Below are positions 1-7,584 of a stretch of DNA of 28,258 nucleotides, piece after piece; positions within the stretch are counted from its first letter, which is position 1, and each line of letters opens with the position of its first letter. This DNA is from Aureimonas sp. AU20 (GTDB taxonomy: Bacteria > Pseudomonadota > Alphaproteobacteria > Rhizobiales > Rhizobiaceae). Under the pieces are notes generated by a model that saw only the letters and a program-made list of their open reading frames with translations, had not been told where the DNA came from and did not search any database. The translations under genes were made by a program, and so were the position numbers. The stretch covers positions 1-28,258 of the forward strand of contig NZ_CP006374.1 of NCBI RefSeq assembly GCF_001442755.1, in the 5' to 3' direction.

Positions 1-70
1 AGCGCACGCCAGCAGCTCGGCGACGCGCACGCATCTGCTCGACATGCTCGGAAGCTCTGGTGCGACTCAT
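1..70 (-). CDS. RHH/MazE-like DNA-binding protein, N-terminal part (continues at 28258)
   Basis: ATG at 70-68 with a purine-rich AGAGGG ribosome site about 7 nt upstream. It encodes 23 residues (MSRTRASEHVEQMRARRRAA then GVR) plus one spare base at position 1. That base joins the last two bases of the window to give a TCG codon, and the frame continues with SVEAVLHESEIAELDRLK. The joined protein is 78 residues: a basic N-terminus of the kind seen in small alphaproteobacterial RHH antitoxins (RARRRAAG style), then an RHH fold. It probably autoregulates through palindromes at 93-108, or is a plasmid addiction antitoxin or copy regulator upstream of rep. No partner toxin was recognised directly beside it. 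RHH is seen in the sequence; the exact role is inferred. Confidence 0.75.
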   Translation of the reverse strand, partial: MSRTRASEHVEQMRARRRAAGVR

Positions 71-87
71 GGAACGGCCCTCTGCTC

Positions 88-108
88 GCTAACTAGCTAG
101 GCGTACGC
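88..108. promoter_or_regulatory. Adjacent palindromes CTAGCTAG and GCGTACGC (candidate RHH operator)
   Basis: Two perfect 8-bp palindromes lie end to end at 93-100 and 101-108, with an overlapping GCTAAC half-site at 88-93. They sit 18-38 nt upstream of the RHH gene start at 70 and in the divergent spacer before parA. GCTAAC/CTAGC half-sites recur upstream of the other RHH genes at 5824 and 26997, so an autoregulatory operator is the likely reading. This is inference. Confidence 0.45.
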
Positions 109-255
109 GAGACCGAAGGGGAACGCCACAGCATTGTCACATGGGCGCTACAGGTTCGCGCAAGCCTGCAGCGATGGTCTGCACCCTTCCAGCCTTCAGG
201 GTTTTGGAGGTCGTATCCTCCTGCACTGTGGGCCTCCGATCCCTCGCAGGTTCAG

Positions 256-267
256 ACCTTCGAAGGT
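256..267. promoter_or_regulatory. ACCTTCGAAGGT palindrome upstream of parA (candidate centromere/operator)
   Basis: A perfect 12-bp palindrome 22 nt before the parA start. An identical copy lies at 1248-1259, just after the partner gene, and a near copy (ACCTTGGAAGGT, 479-490) lies inside parA. The octamer CAGACCTT also occurs at 253, 293 and 468. Repeats flanking a ParA/RHH pair are typical of parC-type centromeres that double as operators. Confidence 0.55.
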
Positions 268-289
268 TAAAAGCATAGGGGGTGTGAAG

Positions 290-931
290 GTGCAGACCTT
301 TTCGCTGATTTCGCAGAAGGGTGGCGCGGGGAAGTCCACGCTGGTCCGCCAGCTCTCCGTCCTGGCATCCGAGGACGGCCCGGCAATCATTATTGACCGC
401 GACCCGCAGGGGACGAGCACGAAGTGGTGGCAACGCCGGCAGGAGATAGACCCGACCTTAGAACGTCCAGACCTTCTAACCTTGGAAGGTTCGGACCTCA
501 CGAGGGTCGTGGGCGCACTGAAGAATAAGGTGGGGGTGCTGTTCGTGGACACTCGGCCGGCAGTGACAGAGCCAGAGGCAGAGGCCGCCCGCGTCGCTGA
601 TCTCGTGCTCGTGCCCATTCGCCCGTCACCAGACGACATCGAGGCCGTGGGCGATACGCTGAAGATCCTGCGACGTTTGGAGAAGCGCGCGGTGCTCATC
701 GTGAACGCCGCAAGGAACGAGGCGCGCGCCACGAGCGCACGAGCGGCGCTGTCTCGCTACCCGATACCGGTCTGTCCGTTCTACCTCACAGATCGGACGG
801 CCTACCTCGACGCATCCTTGGAAGGGCGCGGCGTCGGCGAGATGAAGGGTTCGGGCGCCAAAGAAGCGACGGCCGAAATCCGCAAGGTTTGGGATTGGAT
901 CAAGATGGAGGCTGCGAACCATGAGCACTAA
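290..931 (+). CDS. parA: ParA-family partition ATPase (type Ib, small)
   Basis: A 213-residue P-loop ATPase that drives plasmid segregation by ATP-dependent binding to the nucleoid. The deviant Walker A KGGAGKST is at residues 10-17, with an RDPQGT motif (DxDPQ equivalent) near 35 and a Walker B-like VLFVDTRPA near 83-91. The short length, with no N-terminal HTH, fits the type Ib class that pairs with an RHH centromere-binding protein, which is what follows with an 11-nt overlap. GTG at 290 was chosen because AGGGGG (277-282) lies 7 nt upstream; GTG 284 is possible. The frame stays open back to 134, but that stretch has no family similarity. A near copy of the flanking palindrome lies inside the gene (478-491). 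Family call is firm. Confidence 0.93.
   Translation: MQTFSLISQKGGAGKSTLVRQLSVLASEDGPAIIIDRDPQGTSTKWWQRRQEIDPTLERPDLLTLEGSDLTRVVGALKNKVGVLFVDTRPAVTEPEAEAARVADLVLVPIRPSPDDIEAVGDTLKILRRLEKRAVLIVNAARNEARATSARAALSRYPIPVCPFYLTDRTAYLDASLEGRGVGEMKGSGAKEATAEIRKVWDWIKMEAANHEH
478..491. repeat. AACCTTGGAAGGTT near-palindrome within parA
   Basis: This is a degenerate third copy of the ACCTTCGAAGGT site, palindromic except for the two central bases, and followed by a GGACC half. It may be a further binding site for the RHH partner, or chance within coding sequence. Confidence 0.35.
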
Positions 932-1232
932 GAAGGGCCGCACCCTGGCCGACATGATAGGCGGCCTTGATGACGACACCCCTGAGGTCGCGAGCGCCGC
1001 AGCCACAAGGGCACCACCTGCGCCGATCGACGCGCCGGCCGCGAAGATTGTCCCGGTCAGCGTTCTTGTCTCACCCGAAGACAGGAAGCGGCTCCGACAG
1101 CTGAGCCTCGATACCGGGCTCTCAATTCAAAAGCTCGGGCACGAGGCCTTCAACATGATGCTGGAGGCGCGCGGGCTGCCGCCACTAGAGCCAGTTTCGG
1201 CCAACGTCCCGAGCGGGAGGTCGCGGCGGTGA
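921..1232 (+). CDS. RHH centromere-binding partner of ParA (ParB/ParG-like)
   Basis: A 103-residue protein whose ATG lies inside the end of parA (11-nt overlap), indicating translational coupling. The first ~45 residues are charged, then Ala/Pro-rich and probably flexible. Residues ~46-90 read as an RHH-type domain: PVSVLVSPEDRKRLRQLSLD, then TGLSIQKLGHEAFNMMLEARG. Small ParA ATPases of type Ib use partners of this architecture: a flexible tail that stimulates ATPase activity and an RHH dimer that binds centromere repeats and represses the operon. The ACCTTCGAAGGT copies on both sides (256-267, 1248-1259) are its best candidate targets. The function is inferred from position and fold, not from a recognised subfamily. 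Confidence 0.8.
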   Translation: MSTKKGRTLADMIGGLDDDTPEVASAAATRAPPAPIDAPAAKIVPVSVLVSPEDRKRLRQLSLDTGLSIQKLGHEAFNMMLEARGLPPLEPVSANVPSGRSRR

Positions 1233-1247
1233 TGCTGTGCCCTTGTG

Positions 1248-1290
1248 ACCTTCGAAGGTATATAGGTTTCAAGGTTGACAGGGTTTGAGG
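1248..1290. repeat. Second ACCTTCGAAGGT palindrome with degenerate AAGGTT-type repeats (candidate parS or recombination site)
   Basis: A perfect copy of the parA-upstream palindrome (1248-1259) is followed by TATATA and by degenerate GGTTT.AAGGTT and GGTTTGAGGTT units up to 1290, between the partition pair and the tyrosine recombinase. It could be a centromere, an operator for the recombinase gene, or the crossover site of a dimer-resolution recombinase. The arrangement supports but does not prove any of these. Confidence 0.45.
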
Positions 1291-1346
1291 TTCGTAGGCA
1301 TGGTTACTTCCGAAAAGAAGCCTTATCGGAACCAACGAGGCGAGCC

Positions 1347-2333
1347 ATGACGACGACCCTCCCGGCGATCATCGACACCACGCCCGTCATCGATCCAGCG
1401 AACATCGGCCCGACGCTCGAAGAGTTGCACGAGCGAGCGAAGGAAACGCGGCGTCACTCACGCTCGGCCGGCACGCTTCGGACCTACGCCTCGGCTGTCC
1501 GGTCCTTCCAGACATGGTGCCATGGGCATGGCCTTTCGCCTCTGCCCGCAGAGCCGGAAACAGTCGTGCTGTTCATCGAGGCCGAGAAGCAGGCGGGGCA
1601 GAAGGCATCTACGATCGGCACGAAGGTCGCGGCGATCCGCTTCCTTCACCAGAAAGCCAGCCTCGCATCTCCGACCGATCACCCGATGGTCACGGAACAC
1701 CTCGCCGGCATCCGTCGCGAGATCGGCACTGCGCCTACGAAGAAGCGCGCGGCGACAGCTGATCTTATCGCTCGCATGGTGGAGGCGATCCCGGCCAACA
1801 CGGTGAAGGGAAAGCGAGACCGCGCGCTCCTGCTCTTGGGCTTCGCGTGCGCCATGCGCCGGTCGGAGCTAGTGGCGCTGAACGCAGGCGACATTGAGCA
1901 TGTGGACCAGGGTGTGCGCGTCATTGTGCGGCGTTCGAAGACCGATCAGACGGGAGAGGGCAGGGAAATTGCCGTTCCTGCTGGCGGACGCCTTGGCGTG
2001 CTCGAAGCCCTGGAGGCGTGGATTGCAGCGGCCGCGATCGAAACTGGCGCGCTGTTCCGTCCGATCATCAGGGGAGGGGAGATCCGCGAGACCCGCCTCA
2101 CCGATCGCTCTGTGGCGAACCTCGTGAAGGATTATGCCGAGAAGGCGGGCTTAGACCCTGATGTGTTCGGAGGTCACTCCCTGCGCGCCGGCTTCATTAC
2201 CAGCGCGGCCGAGGCGGGAGCCGAACTATCGCGGATCATGGAGGTGTCGCGCCACGTCGAACCGAAGACTGTTCAGGGCTACATCCGCCGTGCGAACCTA
2301 TTCAAGAACCATGCAGGGAGCGGTTTCCTGTAG
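1347..2333 (+). CDS. Tyrosine recombinase (XerC/D-like or phage-type integrase)
   Basis: A 328-residue site-specific recombinase. An N-terminal SAM-like, core-binding domain spans residues ~20-125 and the catalytic domain ~135-320. The full catalytic set is visible: Arg171 in MRRSEL, Lys198 in RRSKTDQ, His277 and Arg280 in GGHSLRAGF, His303 in SRHVEP and nucleophile Tyr312 in VQGYIRR. The start at 1347 has GAGG 6 nt upstream; upstream in-frame codons lack a clear ribosome site. Next to the partition genes it most simply resolves plasmid multimers. The excisionase-like proteins at 8450-10621 leave open reversible integration into a chromosome. It appears intact. Confidence 0.93.
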   Translation: MTTTLPAIIDTTPVIDPANIGPTLEELHERAKETRRHSRSAGTLRTYASAVRSFQTWCHGHGLSPLPAEPETVVLFIEAEKQAGQKASTIGTKVAAIRFLHQKASLASPTDHPMVTEHLAGIRREIGTAPTKKRAATADLIARMVEAIPANTVKGKRDRALLLLGFACAMRRSELVALNAGDIEHVDQGVRVIVRRSKTDQTGEGREIAVPAGGRLGVLEALEAWIAAAAIETGALFRPIIRGGEIRETRLTDRSVANLVKDYAEKAGLDPDVFGGHSLRAGFITSAAEAGAELSRIMEVSRHVEPKTVQGYIRRANLFKNHAGSGFL

Positions 2334-2371
2334 TTTCGTGGTAGCAGCCAGCGCCTGAAGGAATAGACCGA

Positions 2372-2569
2372 ATGAACACGCAGGCCGATTTTTATCGACA
2401 GATCATCGATCGCATCCGAGAGATGCGCCAGAACGTGGACGAGCTAGAGAAAGGCCTAGAGAAGATCGGCGTCGATGGCCTTTCCTTCAACGAGTGGCGG
2501 GGCAAGCTCGATGAACAGGAAGCCGTTGTACAGCGGAAGATGGACCAAGCACTACAGACTAGCTCGTAA
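2372..2569 (+). CDS. Small charged coiled-coil protein, unknown function
   Basis: A 65-residue acidic/basic protein, predicted almost entirely helical, with heptad-like leucines and isoleucines (IIDRIREMRQNVDELEKGLE). There is no signal peptide or membrane segment. ATG 2372 follows AAGGAA at a workable distance, 38 nt after the recombinase stop, so it may be co-transcribed. The next gene overlaps it in another frame. No family was recognised. Confidence 0.55.
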   Translation: MNTQADFYRQIIDRIREMRQNVDELEKGLEKIGVDGLSFNEWRGKLDEQEAVVQRKMDQALQTSS

Positions 2570-3011
2570 GCTCTGCCTTACCCTGCGGGTCGTGGCGTAC
2601 GAATTCTTGGCCTGCTTCGCCGTGTCGGCGGCTACTGCCCCGTTGATGACAAGCACGGTAAGCGCGGCGCCCGTGACCTATAGCTGCGAGGCCGCGAGTA
2701 GCGGGGGCGTCCAGACTTACGTGTTCGATAGCGACCAAATCGTCATCGACGTGGAAGAGAACTCGGCCGAGCTAAGGATCGCCCGTACGGTCGGGACGTT
2801 GGGCGTAGCGAACTGGCTCTTCACGAACCGCCCCGGGCTCGGAAATCAGCCGGACGTTTTTACCGTGGAGTCCTTCACCGGCACTATCGTCGGCTCCGGC
2901 ATCTACTCCGGCTACCCGCATTCCTTCCGGATGACACCGGACGGCGTGCTGACGTGGACATTCCTTTCGGACGACGGGCCATCGTGGAAGCGGTGGACGT
3001 GCCGACGATAG
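2511..3011 (+). CDS. Putative secreted protein of unknown function
   Basis: The C-terminal ~115 residues look like a small exported beta-rich domain (VTYSCEAASSGGVQTYVFDS through TWTFLSDDGPSWKRWTCRR) with two cysteines that could form a disulfide. They follow a hydrophobic stretch (FLACFAVSAATAPLMTSTVSAA) that reads as a signal peptide cleaved near SAA/P. The start is uncertain: ATG 2511 lies inside the preceding gene in another frame, ATG 2475 is further upstream, and GTG 2592 would place the signal at the very N-terminus. No ribosome site decides between them. No family was recognised; a periplasmic location is inferred. Confidence 0.5.
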   Translation: MNRKPLYSGRWTKHYRLARKLCLTLRVVAYEFLACFAVSAATAPLMTSTVSAAPVTYSCEAASSGGVQTYVFDSDQIVIDVEENSAELRIARTVGTLGVANWLFTNRPGLGNQPDVFTVESFTGTIVGSGIYSGYPHSFRMTPDGVLTWTFLSDDGPSWKRWTCRR

Positions 3012-3120
3012 CTTCATCCTGTCTACCATCTGAAAGGCCAGCGGCTGCGTGAAGCAGTGAGGGCTTCCCAGACCCTGCGGGCTCGGCAATCATGCCTGAG
3101 TGCGGGGTTGGGAGGATCGG

Positions 3121-3417
3121 ATGGCTGGAGGCAGGAAGAAAGCGAAGCGAAAGGCCAGCCCAGCGCTGCGGGACGACATTGCCCGTAGGAAAGCAGCGAT
3201 TGCGCGCATCGATGAACTCATCGCCAAGCTGACGCTGCTGCATGACAGCAGCACGGGCACGAGACAGGGGACGTGGAAGATCCGGATCCACGAGGCGTGT
3301 GTTGCTCGGCGTAGGCTCACCAAAGCGAACCGTTCGACAGGTCCCGTGTCGAAGAACAAGGCGATCTATCACGGCAATGGCTGGATCACGGCCGTCCCGG
3401 GGAGCGTCACGAAGTAG
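3121..3417 (+). CDS. Small basic protein, unknown function
   Basis: A 98-residue protein rich in Arg and Lys. It has a basic N-terminus (MAGGRKKAKRKASPALRDD), a central amphipathic helix (ARRKAAIARIDELIAKLTLL) and a C-terminus ending in a short hydrophobic-aromatic stretch. ATG 3121 has GGGAGG a few bases upstream; a GTG at 3100 is less likely. The charge pattern suggests nucleic-acid or ribosome association, but no family is recognised. It ends 69 nt before the HEPN-like gene; GATTG/CAATC halves with a 5-nt spacer lie in that gap (3433-3447). Confidence 0.5.
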   Translation: MAGGRKKAKRKASPALRDDIARRKAAIARIDELIAKLTLLHDSSTGTRQGTWKIRIHEACVARRRLTKANRSTGPVSKNKAIYHGNGWITAVPGSVTK

Positions 3418-3486
3418 GCGCTGATTTCCTTTGATTGTTTATCAATCGTCGCGGCCAATCCAGCGGGTGCTCTAGGGGACTCCTAC

Positions 3487-4155
3487 ATGACAAATTTGCC
3501 ACCGGGCGTTTGGGAGGATGACGAGTACATCTACATCCCAGAAGAGCTTCTTCAGCATTTCCCGCAGCCTTACCGCGAAGCGATAGAAGCCCAACGGCAG
3601 CAAGGAAGCGATGCCCTGCGCATTGCAGACCAGGACATCCAAAGCCTCGTTCGGCTGGCGCACGATATCCCAGCGGCCAGCAGCTTGAGCTACATTTATC
3701 ATCGGCTGAGGACTGCAACCTTCGAACCGACAACCGAAGTTCTGATGGAGCAGGAGATGATGACAACGGCATTTGTGGTGACATATGCCAGACTGTTCAA
3801 TAGCCGTAGGGGTGGGTCAGGCATTGCCCGATCCAAGATCCCAGCTCACCTGAAGCAGGTTCACGACGACATCATAGATATCCGTCACAAGAGATACGCT
3901 CACACAGATGAGCACCGCTCTGTTGGTAGCGGCGTCCAAATCAAGTTCTCGGGAAGCGAATTCAATGTCGAGCTGCAATTGCAGCTTGGCCTCTACATCG
4001 GAGGTCGAAACGAGTGGGCCGAACTCGTATCATTCATTGACGAATACATCCATGATCGCCTCCAAAAGATCCTAAAGCGTTTGGAGGACAAAACAGGATA
4101 CAAGTGGAGTTTCCCCGTTGGACCTGCGCCTAGTTGGGTCGGGGACTATGGCTGA
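3487..4155 (+). CDS. HEPN-like protein, candidate abortive-infection RNase
   Basis: A 222-residue, mostly helical protein. Residues 133-139 read RHKRYAH inside DIIDIRHKRYAHTDEH, matching the RX4-6H signature of HEPN ribonucleases. The wording is close to the LRDK..AHSD helix of AbiU2/AbiV-like HEPN proteins. The upstream helix with R76 to Q89 could supply the first half of the four-helix bundle. No nucleotidyltransferase (MNT) partner is adjacent, unlike classical HEPN-MNT pairs. The gene is visibly less GC-rich than its neighbours and has its own AGGGGA ribosome site, both suggesting separate acquisition. A defence role is inferred from the motif; it could also be a non-catalytic HEPN. Confidence 0.5.
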   Translation: MTNLPPGVWEDDEYIYIPEELLQHFPQPYREAIEAQRQQGSDALRIADQDIQSLVRLAHDIPAASSLSYIYHRLRTATFEPTTEVLMEQEMMTTAFVVTYARLFNSRRGGSGIARSKIPAHLKQVHDDIIDIRHKRYAHTDEHRSVGSGVQIKFSGSEFNVELQLQLGLYIGGRNEWAELVSFIDEYIHDRLQKILKRLEDKTGYKWSFPVGPAPSWVGDYG

Positions 4156-4233
4156 CGCCCTGAGCCACAAGGCGTCCTCGCGCTGCGCTCCTACCTGCGA
4201 CGCCGATGCCTTTCGGTCATCAAGGCCCGACCG

Positions 4234-4746
4234 TCAGAATGGGATCTCGTCGTCCATGTCGTTGGACGGGCGTCCGCCGCTACCGCTGCCGCCGCCATAG
4301 CCCCCACTGGAGCCACCGCCGCCGCTGCGGCCACCGCCACCGGCGCCACGATCATATCCGCCACCTTCGGCTCCATCGCCGCCGCCCTCGCCGCGCCCGT
4401 CGAGCATCTGCAGCTCGCCACGGAAGCGCTGGAGAACGATCTCGGTCGTGTAGCGCTTCTGGCCGGACTGCTGGTCATCCCAGGCGCGGGTCTGGAGCTG
4501 GCCTTCGATATAGACCTTGGCGCCCTTCTTCAGATACTGCTCGGCGACCTTCACCAGACCATCGTTGAAGATCACGACGCTGTGCCACTCGGTGCGCTCT
4601 TTGCGCTCCCCTGACGCCTTATCGCGCCAGGTCTCCGAGGTAGCGATGCGCAGGTTCGCAATCGCGTCGCCGCTCTGCATTCGCTTGATCTCAGGATCGG
4701 CGCCGAGATTGCCGACGAGGATCACCTTGTTCACGCTGCCTGCCAT
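4234..4746 (-). CDS. ssb: Single-stranded DNA-binding protein
   Basis: A 170-residue SSB. The OB-fold spans residues 1 to ~112 ([20 protein letters not shown] at the start, then TEWHSVVIF and [18 protein letters not shown]). A long Gly-rich linker (~115-160) follows, then the acidic tip DMDDEIPF that recruits replication and repair partners. Length and order are normal for a bacterial or plasmid SSB. It starts within the stop codon of the DUF3102 gene (TAATG), so the two are translationally coupled. A plasmid copy of ssb fits its own Rep/primase replication and is common on conjugative plasmids and phages. Confidence 0.97.
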   Translation of the reverse strand: MAGSVNKVILVGNLGADPEIKRMQSGDAIANLRIATSETWRDKASGERKERTEWHSVVIFNDGLVKVAEQYLKKGAKVYIEGQLQTRAWDDQQSGQKRYTTEIVLQRFRGELQMLDGRGEGGGDGAEGGGYDRGAGGGGRSGGGGSSGGYGGGSGSGGRPSNDMDDEIPF

Positions 4747-5648
4747 TAGCTATTCCCTCCGCTTTGAACCCACACGACGAACTGTTGACGGGCTTCCTGA
4801 TCGGCAGTTTTCCATGACGACTTGAGGCGTTCGACGGCCACCTGAGCGGGGTCTCGGGCGGCTCGCTCATCTGCTACGACAGAAGCCGCATGCTTGTCGG
4901 AGCCGCTTTGTTCCGACGGTACTTTGAAAGCAATCGAGAGCGCATTGTCGGGCGCAAATTTCAGCTCCGCCACGAAGGCCTCACGTTCGGCACCAATGTT
5001 TTCCTCGATCATGGCCGCCATCCGAGCTTGTGCCAGGGCTCGCCTATCACGCTCTCGCTGCCACTCCTCTTCGCGCCTACGACCCTCCTCCGCACGCGCC
5101 TCACGACTCCTGCGGCGAGCCTTGTCCTTCCGGTCTTCATCCTTGATCTGCTGCTCCGAAAGCTTCGATCTGCGTTCGGCTTCGCGCTCCTTTGCGCGGC
5201 GCTCACGATCGGCTTCGATGCCGTCCGCAATCATCTTCCGCACCTGGTCAGCGTTCAGCTTGCCATCGTCACGGATACGAACTTCAACCTGTTCGCGAAC
5301 GCTCTCAGGAACTCCGGGCGAAGCCAGTTTGTAGGCGATGGTGAGCGGCAAATCCGAAACGATTTCGGGTTTAGCGCCGAACTCACGAGCGAGGGCCATA
5401 TAGTTCTGCGCTGTGCGGGCATCACCACCGAACTCGGCCGCCAGCCACTCACCAAATAGGCCGTGGTCGAGGTTGTCCTTTACGGCAAGAAGGGCCGAGC
5501 CGACCTCAATGGCTTCTGCGGCAGCACGACGATATTGCGCCCGGAAGCGGTCTGCCGCAGCGCGTGCTGCCTGGGCCACACCGATGTCTAGGCGAGAATA
5601 GTCGAAGCCTTTGGCTTCCAGCTCCTGCGCTGATTTCGTCAAACTCAT
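4746..5648 (-). CDS. DUF3102-type protein with long basic coiled coil
   Basis: A 300-residue protein. Residues ~40-100 ([20 protein letters not shown], then [22 protein letters not shown]) match the DUF3102 pattern of a short helical, HTH-like domain found on plasmids and phages. Residues ~140-220 form a very charged Arg/Glu-rich coiled coil. The C-terminal part (~220-300) is unrecognised. It is the middle gene of RHH-DUF3102-ssb, overlapping both neighbours by 1-4 nt. DUF3102 proteins often sit with DNA maintenance genes; a chromatin-like or KfrA-like role in plasmid stability is plausible but not shown. Confidence 0.75.
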   Translation of the reverse strand: MSLTKSAQELEAKGFDYSRLDIGVAQAARAAADRFRAQYRRAAAEAIEVGSALLAVKDNLDHGLFGEWLAAEFGGDARTAQNYMALAREFGAKPEIVSDLPLTIAYKLASPGVPESVREQVEVRIRDDGKLNADQVRKMIADGIEADRERRAKEREAERRSKLSEQQIKDEDRKDKARRRSREARAEEGRRREEEWQRERDRRALAQARMAAMIEENIGAEREAFVAELKFAPDNALSIAFKVPSEQSGSDKHAASVVADERAARDPAQVAVERLKSSWKTADQEARQQFVVWVQSGGNS

Positions 5649-5824
5649 TCAGCCGCTCCCTTATCTAGAAATCCGTTCGCCTCCAGATCGGCCACGATGA
5701 GCTTTTCCACGTAGCTCGCGACCGAACGCCGATCGGCCTTTGCCGCATCCTCCAGTGCAGCCTTCACACGAGGGAAAAGGCGCAGACCTAGAGGCGCGGA
5801 TCGGGTCTCGGAGGTATCAGCCAT
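5645..5824 (-). CDS. Small RHH (Arc/CopG-like) regulator
   Basis: A 59-residue protein reading MADTSETRSAPLGLRLFPRV, then KAALEDAAKADRRSVASYVE, then [19 protein letters not shown]. The LGLRLFPRVKAALEDAA strand-helix followed by RRSVASYVEKLI is a classic RHH pattern. AGGAG lies 6 nt before the ATG, and its stop overlaps the next start (ATGA). As the first gene of the RHH-DUF3102-ssb operon, with inverted repeats just upstream (5854-5872, 5897-5915), it most likely represses its own operon and perhaps the divergent genes starting at 5925. Confidence 0.82.
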   Translation of the reverse strand: MADTSETRSAPLGLRLFPRVKAALEDAAKADRRSVASYVEKLIVADLEANGFLDKGAAE

Positions 5825-5853
5825 GTCGGCTCCTGTATGCGTTCGTTAGGAAA

Positions 5854-5915
5854 TGTTAGCAGATTGCTATTGACGGGTCTAGCTTACCGCGATACATGTT
5901 AGCATAACGCTAACA
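5854..5915. promoter_or_regulatory. Divergent control region with TGTTAGC/GCTAACA inverted repeats
   Basis: A perfect repeat TGTTAGC-N5-GCTAACA is at 5897-5915, and an imperfect copy (TGTTAGC-N5-GCTATTG) is at 5854-5872. Both lie between the divergent RHH operon (start 5824) and the plus-strand cluster (from 5925). On the plus strand TTGACG (5870-5875) and TACATG (5893-5898) are 17 nt apart and could be a promoter. The perfect repeat would then overlap its -10 and start point, an ideal place for RHH repression. Confidence 0.55.
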
Positions 5916-5924
5916 AATGCGGAC

Positions 5925-6239
5925 ATGTATAGGATGCTCAACCGACCCACCCTCATGAAAGACGCCTGGACCCACTACCGCCGCGTTGCCGGCCCGCGTC
6001 GTGCCTTCGACCGCAAGCTCTTCGCTGACGTGCTGCGCTTCATGTGGGGCCAGTTCCGCGCCCGGGCCGCCGCTGTGGCCGAGCGCCTTGCTCGCCCTGC
6101 CCCGGCTCCGGTCGTGAAGGTCGAGACCGCTGCCGAGCGCGCGATGAATGCCCGGCTGGAAGCCCTCCAGCTCCTACCCTTCCGCTATCGCATCGAGCCC
6201 ATGGCCGCTGCGATCCGCGCCGAATACGCCCACGCTTGA
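5925..6239 (+). CDS. Small basic protein, unknown function
   Basis: A 104-residue protein rich in Arg, Ala and Phe (RRAFDRKLFADVLRFMWGQF, then RARAAAVAERLARPAPAPV), likely helical with a Pro-rich hinge. The start could be ATG 5925 or ATG 5934; no good ribosome site is visible and the transcript may be almost leaderless. It opens the plus-strand cluster 5925-8453, directly downstream of the shared operator region. No family was recognised. Codon use matches the neighbouring genes. Confidence 0.55.
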   Translation: MYRMLNRPTLMKDAWTHYRRVAGPRRAFDRKLFADVLRFMWGQFRARAAAVAERLARPAPAPVVKVETAAERAMNARLEALQLLPFRYRIEPMAAAIRAEYAHA

Positions 6240-6307
6240 GACTGCCTGAGTTTTACGGCGAGGCCGCGAAACTCCTGACCTGACCCCTCACAATCTGGAG
6301 ACACCCC

Positions 6308-6580
6308 ATGTCGAACCGCACGGTTCCGGCAGCCGCCGAAGGCTTGCCCGCTGAAACCTTCCACGAGGTCGAGCGCCTCGCAGGTGACGCCGAAATGTTC
6401 GCTCGCGTCGCCGACATGCTCGCGGGTTCTCTGCTGAGCATGCAAGCCGACAAGCCCTACGTTCGAATTTCGAACGAAGAGGCTGACGTTCTCCTCTTTG
6501 CCACCCTCAACGCGCGCCTTGCGGCCTCGGCTGTGTTCGCTGCGGTCGAGAAGGCCGGGATTGCGGAGGACGCCCGATGA
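6308..6580 (+). CDS. Small conserved-style protein, unknown function
   Basis: A 90-residue acidic helical protein (GLPAETFHEVERLAGDAEMF, then ARVADMLAGSLLSMQADKPY), with no signal peptide or membrane segment. CTGGAG precedes the ATG by ~8 nt. Its stop overlaps the next ATG (ATGA at 6577-6580), so the two are translated together. No family was recognised. Confidence 0.55.
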   Translation: MSNRTVPAAAEGLPAETFHEVERLAGDAEMFARVADMLAGSLLSMQADKPYVRISNEEADVLLFATLNARLAASAVFAAVEKAGIAEDAR

Positions 6581-6945
6581 ACCGCCGCGAAGCTCTCCGC
6601 ACCCTCGCCGCCGGCTCCGTAGCTGGCGCCCTGGTTGGGGGGATTGCCATCATGGCAACACCTTCCGCCGCCGATGCCGCTGCCGATCCTTGCCTCGCGT
6701 TCGTGACCGGCTGGGAGGAGGCAGGCGAGCACTGCGGGAAACTCCTAGACGAAGATATCGATGGCTATTGGGAAAGCTACGTTCGGCCTTTCGAGGAAAT
6801 CGCCACCTACGGCACCATACCTGCCGCCACGAGCGCCGAGGGCGCTGCCACCGCGCTGCGCAAGGCGTTGGCTTTCGGAGACATGGAACAGCAGGACGCG
6901 AACCTCGTCCGCGCCGCGCTCGCCTATCTGGAAGGAAGGGCCTGA
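6577..6945 (+). CDS. Exported protein with Tat-like signal, unknown function
   Basis: A 122-residue protein whose N-terminus reads NRREALRTLAAGSVAGALVG: twin arginines at residues 3-4, then a hydrophobic stretch and an ADA/A-type cleavage region near residue 35. This fits a Tat or Sec signal peptide. The mature ~87 residues contain two cysteines (PCLAF and EHCGK) and acidic helices. Starting inside the previous gene's stop, it belongs to the same operon. No family was recognised. Export is inferred, since small helical proteins with an Ala-rich N-terminus can mimic signals. Confidence 0.55.
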   Translation: MNRREALRTLAAGSVAGALVGGIAIMATPSAADAAADPCLAFVTGWEEAGEHCGKLLDEDIDGYWESYVRPFEEIATYGTIPAATSAEGAATALRKALAFGDMEQQDANLVRAALAYLEGRA

Positions 6946-6947
6946 CC

Positions 6948-7583
6948 ATGGCCGACACCTTGAGCCAGCGCGTGAACGTCCTGTTCTCGCAGTATGTGAC
7001 CCTTGAGGCCGAGCAGTATGCCGCCGAGGGGTTCGAGGCCGACAAGATTGGCAAGACGGCGATGGAGGTTTCGGACGCCATCCACGCCATGCGTGACCAG
7101 TCGGGCAATGCCGACTTCATCGCGAGCCGTATCCTTCTGGATCTCATGCTCACCCACTGCTGGCCCGAGCTGGGCCGGGTGGAGTGGAAGGCAGACGACA
7201 GATGGACACTCGCCATTCTCGAAAGCCTTGCGGGTCGCACTACGGGTGCCGTTCGAAGGGAGGCCGCCCGTGCCCTCGCGACCATCGACGTGGAGGTTGC
7301 CCCCGAGACTGCCGACCCGATGCTCGGTCTTGTGCGCGAGTATCAGCGCTTGCGGGAGGGGCAGAACGGCATCCTAGACGATGATGAAGCCGATAGGCGT
7401 TGGGCTGAAGTCGTTGCGCCATCCTGGGATGCGCTGACGCAGGAGCCGCCAGCGCCCACCTCCAATGCAGGCGCGGCCGCTGCCATCAGGCTCGTTCGTG
7501 ACGAGTCCAACGGCAGCTATAACCCCGACCTAATCCGCAATGTCCTGACGGTCGTTGCCGACGCTCTGGAAGGCGTCGCCTGA
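6948..7583 (+). CDS. Helical protein, unknown function
   Basis: A 211-residue, mostly helical protein. The ATG at 6948 follows a purine-rich GGAAGGAAGGG and lies 2 nt after the previous stop; the open frame continues upstream to 6498 but only as a shadow of other genes. It has an acidic centre (LDDDEADRRWAEVV) and no membrane segments. It sits in the middle of the operon 6308-7836. I do not recognise a domain. Confidence 0.55.
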   Translation: MADTLSQRVNVLFSQYVTLEAEQYAAEGFEADKIGKTAMEVSDAIHAMRDQSGNADFIASRILLDLMLTHCWPELGRVEWKADDRWTLAILESLAGRTTGAVRREAARALATIDVEVAPETADPMLGLVREYQRLREGQNGILDDDEADRRWAEVVAPSWDALTQEPPAPTSNAGAAAAIRLVRDESNGSYNPDLIRNVLTVVADALEGVA

Positions 7584-7584
7584 C

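Noticed and set aside
134..289. Upstream extension of the ParA reading frame
   Set aside because: The extra ~50 residues show no ParA similarity, and a ribosome site plus operator palindrome lie directly before the GTG at 290.
4890..5459. Plus-strand 189-residue frame opposite the DUF3102 gene
   Set aside because: It is the reverse reading of an Arg/Glu-rich coiled coil; the minus-strand frame has domain support and coupled starts.
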